Shown one piece after another: positions 7,511-14,436 of a stretch of DNA of 17,011 bases. Source of the stretch: RGIG1959 sp964564305 (lineage in GTDB: Bacteria; Bacillota; Clostridia; Oscillospirales; Acutalibacteraceae); contig CAZMAM010000034.1 of the NCBI GenBank assembly GCA_964564305.1, positions 1 through 17,011 of the forward strand, given 5' to 3'. The translations under genes and the position numbers were made by a program. The first letter of the stretch is position 1. The number at the start of each line of letters is the position of its first letter. Under the pieces are notes generated by a model that saw nothing but the letters and a program-made list of their open reading frames with translations, did not search any database and was not told the origin of the DNA.

Positions 7511-7863
7511 ATGTGAAGAACGCGATATGGCAAAAAAGGCGTTTTCGGCAGCACCGCACAATGACCGCCTGATGGCTTTGCGTGTCATCTGCCTGCGCTT
7601 TTTCCGTTATGGCAGCACCGAAAAAATCGGCTGCCGCCTTGGCCATCCAACGGCTGGGCATCTTTTCCGTCATATTTTACAAAAATGTTCGGAAATACAC
7701 CAAGTATTCCCCGCGATTTTTGATGCATTTGACAAAAAATTCGCCGACGCTCTGACGCACAATCATTATTCGGTACTGTCTTTACCTTTTTTGCATTGGT
7801 TTGCCCTATTTCCGGTGTCATTTACCCGCGCGAAATTTTCGGGTGCGGCGTCAGAGAAAAGGC
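7511..7863. other. Long intergenic region without a convincing gene
   Basis: About 350 bases lie between the tRNA terminator and the yajC promoter. An open frame of 135 codons (7527-7934, +) spans it but reads through the yajC promoter, its ribosome binding site and its start, lacks a good ribosome binding site and matches no family I know, so I do not call it. The stretch holds a ten-base direct repeat GGCAGCACCG (7547-7556 and 7611-7620). The second copy forms the left arm of an imperfect hairpin at 7611-7635 (GGCAG/CTGCC and CCGA/TCGG around an A-run). It could contain a small RNA or decayed sequence. Confidence 0.4.
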
Positions 7864-7892
7864 TTGCCTTTTTCGTTTCAATTCGCTATAAT
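7864..7892 (+). promoter_or_regulatory. Sigma-70-type promoter of yajC
   Basis: TTGCCT (7864-7869) and a perfect TATAAT (7887-7892) with a 17-base spacer lie 34 bases upstream of the yajC start, giving a short leader with AGGGGAG at 7911-7917. Confidence 0.65.
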
Positions 7893-7926
7893 AAGGAAAA
7901 TGTTGCAGATAGGGGAGATTCTCAGA

Positions 7927-8421
7927 ATGGATAACAGTGCCCAGCAGGGTATCATGACAGGGAATATTATGTCTATTATTATGATTGTGGTGCTGATTGC
8001 GGTGATGTATTTCTTAATGATCCGTCCTCAGCGTAAGCGTCAAAAAGAAGAGCAAAAAATGCGCAATAGTTTGCGGGTGGGTGATGAAATCACGACCATC
8101 GGCGGCATTTGCGGGCGGATTCTTCAGGTAAAGGAAGATGCTTTGGTTATCGAGACCGGGGCCGATCGCAGCAAAATGACCATTATGAAATGGGCGGTTC
8201 AGTCTTGCGAGACGGTGCACGATCCGAACGAAGAATTGGACGACGACGATTTCGATGACGATGAAGAGCCCGCTGCCATCGAAAAGAAAGATTCACCCAA
8301 GGCCATTGAACAGAAAAACGCGGATGACACTCAGGAAACTTCAAAAGAAGCAAGTCCGAACAGCGAGGAAAAACCGAAAGAGGAAAAGCAAAAGGGCAAG
8401 AAAAAGGGTAAAAAAGCGTAA
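7927..8421 (+). CDS. yajC: YajC, preprotein translocase accessory subunit
   Basis: The 164-residue protein is a single-span membrane component that associates with SecDF at the SecYEG translocon. After a short N terminus, one transmembrane helix (about 13-31) ends in the hallmark FLMIRPQRKRQKE. The small soluble domain follows with the conserved LRVGDEITTIGGICGRI and AEDALVIETG-type strands. The C-terminal ~65 residues are a long, charged low-complexity tail: first Asp/Glu-rich, then Lys-rich; common YajC proteins are about 90-110 residues, so the tail is an extension. The start at 7927 is set by AGGGGAG nine bases upstream; an open frame extends further 5' but without start signals. yajC next to the SCIFF gene and maturase is a typical arrangement in Clostridia, where secDF often lie downstream; here secDF are not in the window. 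Confidence 0.96.
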   Translation: MDNSAQQGIMTGNIMSIIMIVVLIAVMYFLMIRPQRKRQKEEQKMRNSLRVGDEITTIGGICGRILQVKEDALVIETGADRSKMTIMKWAVQSCETVHDPNEELDDDDFDDDEEPAAIEKKDSPKAIEQKNADDTQETSKEASPNSEEKPKEEKQKGKKKGKKA

Positions 8422-8561
8422 TAAAGCCGCTTAATTTACATTTTCATTTCATTTTGGATGTTATTCCTGAAACACCGAAAATGTAACGCGCTTGAAATAT
8501 TGTGTTGGGTATTCCGGGTATTTTATTGCCTTGGTTAAAAGAAACTGGGGAGGGGAATGTT

Positions 8562-8708
8562 ATGAAGCACATTAAAACCGTTAACAGCAAAAATTTAAAG
8601 CAATCGGCTGTAACCGGCGGATGCGGGGAATGTCAGGCATCCTGCCAATCCGCTTGCAAGACTTCCTGTACGGTGGCTAACCAAAAATGTGAGCGGGAAA
8701 GCAAATAG
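8562..8708 (+). CDS. scfA: SCIFF ranthipeptide precursor (six cysteines in forty-five residues)
   Basis: This 48-residue ribosomal peptide is the substrate of the radical-SAM enzyme encoded downstream, which installs thioether cross-links to form a ranthipeptide. The leader starts with the near-invariant MKHIKT and NSKNLKQSA, followed by GGCGECQ and a core with Cys at 21, 24, 28, 32, 36 and 43: exactly six. The segment SCQSACKTSC is the family hallmark. AGGGG at 8551-8555 lies six bases ahead of ATG 8562; the longer frame from 8502 would break the conserved leader and is not favoured. The mature product's role is not well established; links to quorum sensing and metabolism have been reported in clostridia. 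The gene is separated from its maturase by about 280 bases carrying a strong terminator. Confidence 0.95.
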   Translation: MKHIKTVNSKNLKQSAVTGGCGECQASCQSACKTSCTVANQKCERESK

Positions 8709-8889
8709 AGCAACACCGCACAAAGGCCGGTTATTGTGCAATGCCTCTTATCTGCGAGTGGCTTTTCTGTCATTTGGCCCAAATTTCTCGCGAGTAACTA
8801 AGGGGTTCGTTGCGGTTTTTGTTTGATCTTGCGAAAAATCTGCCTGCCGTTTTCGGAACGTAAATTTTTAATGCGGTATTGGCATAACG

Positions 8890-8915
8890 AAAAATCCGGC
8901 TTTGCCGGATTTTTT
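8890..8915 (+). terminator. Strong intrinsic terminator between SCIFF precursor and maturase
   Basis: An 11-bp perfect stem (8890-8900 with 8904-8914, core ATCCGGC/GCCGGAT) closes a TTT loop and runs into a T tract (8910-8915). It lies 182 bases after the SCIFF stop, so most SCIFF transcripts should end here and not reach the maturase gene. Confidence 0.85.
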
Positions 8916-8940
8916 GACAATTTCTGATATCTTCGCTCGC

Positions 8941-8975
8941 CAAATCATCCCAAATCATCATCGTTCATCATCGTT
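8941..8975 (+). repeat. Short tandem repeats upstream of the SCIFF maturase
   Basis: CAAATCATC occurs at 8941-8949 and 8951-8959, and TCATCATCGTT at 8955-8965 and again at 8965-8975 with a ten-base period. The array ends directly at the AAGGA ribosome binding site (8976-8980) of the maturase gene, so it could be a binding site or a slippage product. Confidence 0.55.
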
Positions 8976-8990
8976 AAGGAAGCGTTTTGT

Positions 8991-10346
8991 GTGATTCATT
9001 TATTTGAAAACAACGGTTATTGTATTGTTCTGGATGTGAACTCCGGGGCGGTGCATTCGGTGGACAAACCGACCTACGATTTGCTCTCGCAATTGGAGGA
9101 TATTGCACAGGAGGAGTGTCCCGGGCAAGTCCTTGATGCGCTTCCGCAGTATGATTCTTCCCTGCTGCGGGAAATTTACCGCGAGCTGTATACATTAAAA
9201 CAGGAAGGCCTACTGTTCAGTCCGGACGATTACGAGAATTTTTCGGATTTGATGGTTTCGGCTCCGCTGAAAGCAATGTGTTTGCATGTCTGTCACGATT
9301 GCAATCTGCGGTGCCGGTATTGTTTTGCGGGTCAGGGTACCTACGGCGGGCAGACGGGGATGATGAGCGAACAGGTCGCGAAAGCCGCGATCGATTTTCT
9401 GGTGCGACAGTCCGGGCAGCGGCATAATCTTGAAGTGGATTTTTTCGGCGGGGAGCCGCTGATGAATGCGGATGTCATGAAAGCTACCGTCGCGTATGCC
9501 CGATCTTTGGAAGAACCGTATCATAAACGCTTTCGCTTCACCGTGACCACTAACGGCGTTTTGCTCAACGATGAATTGACGGCTTTTTTTAACGAGCAAA
9601 TGCACAATGTTGTCCTTTCGCTGGACGGGCGGCGGGAAATCAACGACGCCATGCGCCCGAATGCGGGCGGAAGAGGCAGTTACGAAAGCGTAGTGCCGAA
9701 GCTGCAGCGCTTTGTGCGCCAGTGCGGCGACAAGGATTATTATGTGCGTGGCACATTTACTCGGGAAAATCTCGATTTTGCCGAGGATGTGCTGCATCTG
9801 GCTTCACTCGGATTTGATCAAATATCGGTGGAACCGGTAATTTGCGATCCTTCACTTCCGTTTGCAATACGCGAAAGCGATCTTCCCGATATTTTTCGGG
9901 AATACGATCGGTTGGCTCAGATTATGCTTCAACGGCGAAAAGAGGGACATTGTTTTCACTTTTTCCATTTTATGATTGATTTGGAGCAGGGCCCTTGTGC
10001 GATTAAGCGGCTGCGCGGATGCGGCTGCGGCAACGAATATGCGGCGGTGGATCCTCAGGGGAGCGTTTACCCTTGCCATCAGTTTGTCGGAAAACCGGAA
10101 TGGAAAATGGGTGATGTACTCACCGGGGAATACGACCGTCGGATGAAGGATCGGTTTGCCCGTTCCACGGTTTACGCCAAAGCGGAGTGCCGGAATTGCT
10201 GGGCCAAGTTTTATTGCTCCGGCGGGTGCAACGCCAACAATCAACAATACACGGGTGATGTGCTTACGCCTTATCCGCTGACCTGTGAGTTGGAAAAGAA
10301 ACGGCTGGAATGCGCGTTAATGCTGCAAGTGGCCGCTGCGGAATAG
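8991..10346 (+). CDS. scfB: Thioether cross-link-forming SCIFF peptide maturase (radical SAM/SPASM)
   Basis: The 451-residue enzyme uses S-adenosylmethionine radical chemistry to join Cys sulfurs of the SCIFF peptide to carbons of acceptor residues. Residues 1-80 look like the PqqD-like peptide recognition element. The radical-SAM CX3CX2C motif is at C104/C108/C111 (CNLRCRYC), followed by the FFGGEPL strand and TTNGVLL. The C-terminal SPASM region supplies ligands for auxiliary clusters: C336, C344, C346 and C362, then C400, C403, C409 and C413 (CX2CX5CX3C), with the DPQGSVYPCHQF segment between. The start is a GTG at 8991 with AAGGA ten bases upstream. Its partner precursor is at 8562. A strong terminator lies between them, so the enzyme may be made at lower level from read-through or from an unrecognised promoter. 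The assignment is firm because length, motifs and neighbour all agree. Confidence 0.96.
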   Translation: MIHLFENNGYCIVLDVNSGAVHSVDKPTYDLLSQLEDIAQEECPGQVLDALPQYDSSLLREIYRELYTLKQEGLLFSPDDYENFSDLMVSAPLKAMCLHVCHDCNLRCRYCFAGQGTYGGQTGMMSEQVAKAAIDFLVRQSGQRHNLEVDFFGGEPLMNADVMKATVAYARSLEEPYHKRFRFTVTTNGVLLNDELTAFFNEQMHNVVLSLDGRREINDAMRPNAGGRGSYESVVPKLQRFVRQCGDKDYYVRGTFTRENLDFAEDVLHLASLGFDQISVEPVICDPSLPFAIRESDLPDIFREYDRLAQIMLQRRKEGHCFHFFHFMIDLEQGPCAIKRLRGCGCGNEYAAVDPQGSVYPCHQFVGKPEWKMGDVLTGEYDRRMKDRFARSTVYAKAECRNCWAKFYCSGGCNANNQQYTGDVLTPYPLTCELEKKRLECALMLQVAAAE

Positions 10347-10356
10347 AGGGAAAATT

Positions 10357-11274
10357 ATGGGTTTGTTTGGCGGAACGTCTCGGTACGAAAAGCCGGGACC
10401 CGGAATCGGAAAAAACGATCCCAAGAAAAAAGGTTTTCCGCTTTTTTTTAGTATTTTGGGCCGAAAATTTTGGGAAATGATTCCGCTTAGCCTGCTTACG
10501 CTGTTGGTTTCGCTGCCTTTGGTGACAGTTGGGCTGGGAAATGTCGGATCCGCCATGATTGCGCGCAATTATATTCGGGAAAAGCCAACCTTTTTAAAAG
10601 ATGATTTTTTTGCTGCCATTCGCCGAAACTGGAAACAGGCGCTGCCCATCGGTCTGATTAATTTTTTGGTGACCGCGTTATTGCTGTTTGATATTTACTA
10701 TTTCTATCTCGGATGGAACTCTCTTTTCGGTAAAATCGGATTGGTCATTTCCGGTTGCACTTTTATTGTGGTCACTTTTATGAAGTATTACATCAATACC
10801 TTAATCGTGACATTTCGCCTTTCTTTTAAGCAGATTTACCGCAACGCTTTTCTGCTGTCTTCCGCCGGACTGAAGGAAAATTTGCTGATCACGGTTTCTT
10901 TGCTGTTCTTATATGCTTTGGTATTTGTCGCGCCCGCAGCGGTGCTGATTTATTTTGAAAACGGATTTTTAATGGTTCCCTCGCTTCTGTTTGCCATTTT
11001 CCTTTTGCCGGGAATTCGTGCCCTGATTATCCAATTTTGGGTGTTTCCCGTGATTCAAAAACATATGATCGATCCTTATTATGAGGAACACCCCGAAGAA
11101 AAGGAAGCCATGCACCTGCTGAATCTGGACGAAGGGGAAACATCTCAAGAGGAAACGGTTTTTTCCGACGCCAACGGAGAATCCCGGGCAAGGCATGAGG
11201 AGAGCGACGATCGCAGCCGGTTTGTGCGCCCGCGCCGCCGTTCGGCCGATGACGATGACGACGATACCATTTAG
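10357..11274 (+). CDS. YesL/DUF624-like integral membrane protein with charged C-terminal tail
   Basis: The 305-residue product has a polar Gly/Lys-rich N terminus, then about five to six hydrophobic segments between residues 35 and 235. The first of these (SLLTLLVSLPLVTVG followed by NVGSAMIARNYIRE and an FFAAIRRNWKQALP amphipathic stretch) matches the pattern of the YesL/DUF624 family, whose function is unknown and whose members often sit near sugar-uptake genes; no such genes are near here. The last ~60 residues are hydrophilic with an Arg-rich patch and a closing run of Asp. GAGGG just upstream sets the start ten bases after the maturase stop, so the two genes are probably co-transcribed. 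No terminator is visible before the next promoter. Confidence 0.75.
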   Translation: MGLFGGTSRYEKPGPGIGKNDPKKKGFPLFFSILGRKFWEMIPLSLLTLLVSLPLVTVGLGNVGSAMIARNYIREKPTFLKDDFFAAIRRNWKQALPIGLINFLVTALLLFDIYYFYLGWNSLFGKIGLVISGCTFIVVTFMKYYINTLIVTFRLSFKQIYRNAFLLSSAGLKENLLITVSLLFLYALVFVAPAAVLIYFENGFLMVPSLLFAIFLLPGIRALIIQFWVFPVIQKHMIDPYYEEHPEEKEAMHLLNLDEGETSQEETVFSDANGESRARHEESDDRSRFVRPRRRSADDDDDDTI

Positions 11275-11287
11275 CCCTTTTCTTCGC

Positions 11288-11316
11288 TTGACAAATTATA
11301 CGCTCTGCGCTACAAT
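11288..11316 (+). promoter_or_regulatory. Strong sigma-70-type promoter ahead of the hydrogenase-maturation leader
   Basis: A perfect TTGACA (11288-11293) and TACAAT (11311-11316) are spaced by 17 bases. The predicted start is near 11323, about 277 bases ahead of the first maturation gene. Confidence 0.8.
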
Positions 11317-11322
11317 GATATA

Positions 11323-11530
11323 CGCAGATACGGCTTTGCAGCGGTTCTTTTTCCGCTTGGCAAAAATCCGCTCACGCCTGTTGTGTGACATTCATTAAAA
11401 GGAAAAATATATTGCCCGACATGAAGATTTTCTAATCCGGCTGAAAGGCGACAGCTTTGATTTCGATGGCTTCAGATAACTTTTTGGGTAAAGTGAGCCG
11501 TCACGCCTTGCCGGCGCGGCGGTTTTTTTG
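11323..11530 (+). ncRNA. Candidate structured leader or small RNA ahead of the hyd operon
   Basis: A defined unit of roughly 207 bases runs from the promoter start to a strong terminator and holds no convincing ORF. Local hairpins are visible: TTTGC-AGCGG (11335-11344) with CCGCT-TG-GCAAA (11353-11364), a CTGAA/TTCAG pair (11441-11445 and 11471-11475), and ACTTT/AAAGT (11479-11483 and 11490-11494). TCACGCC occurs in mid-leader (about 11371-11378) and again in the terminator's left arm. A minute open frame (TTG 11412, seven codons to TAA 11433-11435) follows an AAGGA and might be a leader peptide. I do not recognise a known riboswitch consensus. It could be an attenuator leader for the hydrogenase-maturation genes or an independent RNA. 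Confidence 0.45.
11498..11530 (+). terminator. Intrinsic terminator upstream of the hyd operon
   Basis: CCGTCACGCC (11498-11507) pairs with GGCGCGGCGG (11513-11522) over ten positions with one A-C mismatch, around a five-base loop, followed by seven T residues (11523-11529). It lies 70 bases before the first gene of the operon. A second small hairpin CCGCC-AAAAA-GGCGG follows at 11538-11552. Confidence 0.85.
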
Positions 11531-11599
11531 TTTGGCGCCGCCAAAAAGGCGGAGGCCGGAATCTTTGGGATATTTCCCGTATTGGAGGCGAAACAACAG

Positions 11600-11857
11600 A
11601 TGGAAAGCAGAGTCGCGGTGATGGGAATCATCGTGGAAGAGCCGGAGTCGGTCGAGCGGCTGAACGCCGTTTTGCACGAATACGCGGCATATATTATCGG
11701 GCGCATGGGTATCCCGTACCGGGAAAAGCACATTTATGTGATTGCCATTGTGCTGGACGCCCCTCAGGACGTCATCTCCGCGTTGTCCGGGAAAATCGGC
11801 GCCGTCAGGGGAATCAGTGTGAAAACGGCATACTCTCATGTGATTACCCATGAGTGA
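11600..11857 (+). CDS. TM1266-family iron-only hydrogenase system putative regulator
   Basis: The 85-residue protein is an ACT/ferredoxin-like small domain of the TM1266 family, found almost always beside [FeFe]-hydrogenase maturation genes and proposed to regulate them. Typical features are the VAVMGIIVEEPE start, the HEYAAYIIGRMGIPYRE segment and the closing GKIGAVRGISVKTAYS strand. GGAGG at 11584-11588 lies 11 bases ahead of ATG 11600; the longer frame from 11528 begins in the terminator tail and is not favoured. Its last eight bases overlap the hydE start, so the pair is translationally coupled. Direct DNA- or RNA-binding has not been shown as far as I know; its position just after the leader terminator is notable. 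Confidence 0.92.
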   Translation: MESRVAVMGIIVEEPESVERLNAVLHEYAAYIIGRMGIPYREKHIYVIAIVLDAPQDVISALSGKIGAVRGISVKTAYSHVITHE

Positions 11858-12905
11858 GTCGACGTTTGATCTAATCGACCGTTTGGAACGGCAGAGGGGA
11901 TTATCCCTTCGGGAATATGAGCGGTTAATCACCGAGCGTACCGCGCAGGCGGCGGATTATCTTGCCGAAAAGGCGGTTTTGGCGCGCAAGCGTATCTACG
12001 CTGACGCCGTGTATACGCGCGGACTGATAGAGTGTTCCAATATTTGCGTCAACGATTGCTACTATTGCGGGATTCGCCGCAGCAATGCTCATGCCGAGCG
12101 TTACCGCCTCACTTCGTCTCAGATTTTATCCTGCGCCCGGGAAGGATACGATTTGGGATTTCGCACTTTTGTGCTTCAGGGCGGGGAGGATCCGTATTTT
12201 TCCGATGATGTGCTGTGTGAAATTGTTCGGGAGATTAAAAGCCGGTATCCCGATTGCGCGGTCACGCTTTCTTTCGGGGAACGGAGCGATGAAAGCTACC
12301 GGCGGTTGTTCCGGGCCGGAGCCGATCGGTATCTGCTCAGGCATGAGACGGCTAATGAGGAACATTACCGCCGCCTGCACCCCGAAAAAATGTCTTATGA
12401 AAACCGTTTCCGCTGTTTATCTGTTTTGCGGGAGATTGGGTATCAGGTGGGGTGCGGTTTTATGGTCGGTTCCCCCTTCCAGACGGCCGCGATGCTTGCG
12501 CAGGATTTGAAATTTATCGAGACGTTTCATCCGGATATGTGCGGCATAGGCCCGTTTATCCCGCATAAAGATACGCCGTTTGCCGGATTTGAGGCGGGGT
12601 CGGCGGAACTGACGTGCTATTTGCTTTCTGTCATTCGGCTGATTCATCCGCCGGTTTTGCTTCCGGCCACTACCGCATTGGGTACGGCGGATCCTCTGGG
12701 CCGAGAAAAGGGCATATCGGCGGGGGCCAATGTGGTGATGCCAAATCTTTCCCCCGTAGGCGTGCGGAAGAAATATGAATTGTATAACGGGAAAATCTGT
12801 ACGGGAGAAGAAGCGGCTCAGTGCCGGGGATGTCTGGAGGCGCGAATGGAAAGCATCGGATACCGCCTGACGGTGGATCGGGGAGACGTCAAGCGAGAGC
12901 GGTAA
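11850..12905 (+). CDS. hydE: [FeFe] hydrogenase H-cluster radical SAM maturase HydE
   Basis: The 351-residue radical-SAM enzyme acts with HydG and HydF in building the 2Fe subcluster of [FeFe] hydrogenase; HydE processes the HydG iron product and contributes toward the azadithiolate bridge. The CX3CX2C motif is C66/C70/C73 (CVNDCYYCG), followed by LQGGEDPYFSDD and the SFGERSDESYRRL barrel segments. A further C317/C325/C328 with CX7CX2C spacing matches the optional second cluster seen in Thermotoga HydE. Length is normal for the family (about 350). It starts within the end of the TM1266 gene. A GC-rich mini-hairpin CGGGG-AAA-CCCCG sits right after the stop (12906-12918), before hydG. Confidence 0.97.
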   Translation: MSESTFDLIDRLERQRGLSLREYERLITERTAQAADYLAEKAVLARKRIYADAVYTRGLIECSNICVNDCYYCGIRRSNAHAERYRLTSSQILSCAREGYDLGFRTFVLQGGEDPYFSDDVLCEIVREIKSRYPDCAVTLSFGERSDESYRRLFRAGADRYLLRHETANEEHYRRLHPEKMSYENRFRCLSVLREIGYQVGCGFMVGSPFQTAAMLAQDLKFIETFHPDMCGIGPFIPHKDTPFAGFEAGSAELTCYLLSVIRLIHPPVLLPATTALGTADPLGREKGISAGANVVMPNLSPVGVRKKYELYNGKICTGEEAAQCRGCLEARMESIGYRLTVDRGDVKRER

Positions 12906-12918
12906 CGGGGAAACCCCG
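12906..12918 (+). other. Intercistronic mini-hairpin between hydE and hydG
   Basis: CGGGG-AAA-CCCCG forms a five-base-pair GC stem with a three-base loop directly after the hydE stop codon, without a T-run. It may modulate hydG translation or protect an mRNA end; it is too small to call a terminator. Confidence 0.4.
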
Positions 12919-12961
12919 AAATATTCAGGTGATGAACGAAACAGGGAAGGAAAGAGAGAAT

Positions 12962-14410
12962 ATGGCCGTGTATAATCCCGCTTCTCTGCGGGCGGAGGAA
13001 TTTATCAACGATGCGGAAATTCAGGAGACTTTGGCCTATGCCGAAGCCAACAAAAATAATGCGGCGCTGGTGGATGAGATTCTGGCCAAGGCAAGGCCGT
13101 ACAAGACCGGATCCGGAACCGCATGCCGGGGCCTGACGCATCGCGAGGCCTCGGTGCTGCTGGCTTGCGAGATTCCGGGCAAGACCGAGGAGATGTACCG
13201 CATTGCCGAGGAGATTAAACTGGCTTTTTACGGAAACCGCATTGTTCTGTTTGCGCCGCTGTATCTTTCGAATTATTGCGTCAACGGCTGTGTGTATTGC
13301 CCGTATCATCTGAAAAATAAGCACATCGCCCGCAAAAAGCTGACTCAGGATGAAGTGCGGGAGGAAGTCATCGCGCTGCAAAATATGGGTCATAAACGGC
13401 TGGCCTTAGAAGCGGGGGAAGATCCGGTCAACAATCCCATCGAATATATTCTGGAATGTATTCAAACCGTCTATAGCATTCAGCATAAAAACGGTGCCAT
13501 ACGCCGGGTAAACGTGAACATCGCGGCCACGACCGTGGAAAATTACCGCCGGTTAAAAGAAGCCGGAATCGGCACGTATATTTTGTTTCAGGAAACTTAT
13601 CATAAAGAAAGTTATCTGAACCTGCACCCTATCGGCCCCAAACACGATTACGATTATCATACCGAAGCGATGGATCGCGCGATGCAGGGCGGAATAGACG
13701 ACGTGGGTTTAGGCGTACTGTTCGGTTTGGAAAAATACAAATACGAATTGGCCGGGCTGATTATGCACGCGGAGCATTTGGAAGCGGTGCACGGAGTCGG
13801 CCCGCATACGATTAGCGTCCCCCGTGTAAAACCTGCGGACGATATTGACCCGAGCGCGTTTGACAATTCCATTCCGGACGATATTTTTGAAAAAATCATT
13901 GCGGTCATTCGTTTGGCGGTGCCCTATACCGGTATGATTATTTCCACACGCGAATCCGAGGAAGTTCGGGGGCGTGCGTTGCGGCTGGGCATTTCGCAGA
14001 TTAGCGGCGCTTCCCGCACATCTGTGGGCGGGTACACAGAAGAACAGCGCCCGCATGATTCCGAACAGTTCGATGTATCCGATCAGCGCACGCTGGATGA
14101 AGTGGTGCTTTGGCTGATGCAAAAAGGACATATCCCGTCTTTTTGCACGGCCTGTTACCGGGAAGGGCGCACCGGAGACCGTTTTATGAGCCTGTGCAAA
14201 AACGGACAAATTCTGAATTGCTGCCACCCGAACGCGCTGATGACGCTGACGGAATATTTGGTTGATTACGCTTCTCCCGAAACCCGTTCAGTCGGTTTTC
14301 GGCTAATTGAGGAAGAACTGGCCAAGATTCCCAAGGAAAAGGTTCGCGCCATAGCGGCGCAGCATATTGAAGACATCAAGCATTCCAACCACCGGGATTT
14401 TCGGTTTTGA
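12962..14410 (+). CDS. hydG: [FeFe] hydrogenase H-cluster radical SAM maturase HydG
   Basis: HydG is a tyrosine lyase that cleaves tyrosine to p-cresol and dehydroglycine and yields the CO and CN ligands of the H-cluster as an iron complex. The 482-residue chain carries the radical-SAM motif at C106/C110/C113 (CVNGCVYC), the LALEAGEDP segment, and the C-terminal auxiliary-cluster motif C395/C398/C421 with the exact CX2CX22C spacing. The ThiH-like FQETYH and HTISVPR segments are present. ATG 12962 is preferred, with GGAAGG at 12945-12950; an upstream in-frame ATG at 12932 abuts an AGGT too closely. The preceding gene is hydE, 56 bases away, and the stop nearly meets the hydF leader. All essential residues I can check are present. 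Confidence 0.97.
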   Translation: MAVYNPASLRAEEFINDAEIQETLAYAEANKNNAALVDEILAKARPYKTGSGTACRGLTHREASVLLACEIPGKTEEMYRIAEEIKLAFYGNRIVLFAPLYLSNYCVNGCVYCPYHLKNKHIARKKLTQDEVREEVIALQNMGHKRLALEAGEDPVNNPIEYILECIQTVYSIQHKNGAIRRVNVNIAATTVENYRRLKEAGIGTYILFQETYHKESYLNLHPIGPKHDYDYHTEAMDRAMQGGIDDVGLGVLFGLEKYKYELAGLIMHAEHLEAVHGVGPHTISVPRVKPADDIDPSAFDNSIPDDIFEKIIAVIRLAVPYTGMIISTRESEEVRGRALRLGISQISGASRTSVGGYTEEQRPHDSEQFDVSDQRTLDEVVLWLMQKGHIPSFCTACYREGRTGDRFMSLCKNGQILNCCHPNALMTLTEYLVDYASPETRSVGFRLIEEELAKIPKEKVRAIAAQHIEDIKHSNHRDFRF

Positions 14411-14436
14411 TTGTTGCTGAAAGGGAAGTGCGCCAA

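Noticed and set aside
7527..7934. 135-codon + strand open frame before yajC
   Set aside because: It runs across the yajC promoter, ribosome binding site and start, has only a weak ribosome binding site, an odd His/Phe/Arg-rich composition, and no recognisable family.
8414..8432. AAGCG/CGCTT hairpin at the end of yajC
   Set aside because: Five base pairs with the stop codon in the loop and no real T-run; not a convincing terminator.
9210..9797. 195-codon minus-strand open frame opposite the SCIFF maturase
   Set aside because: It is antisense to the radical-SAM core with conserved cysteines and has no recognisable motif or start signals.
11323..11530. Known riboswitch classes, SRP RNA, RNase P RNA or tmRNA as identity of the leader
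   Set aside because: None of the consensus motifs I know for these (for example GEMM, TPP, SAM, or the SRP tetraloop region) could be found.
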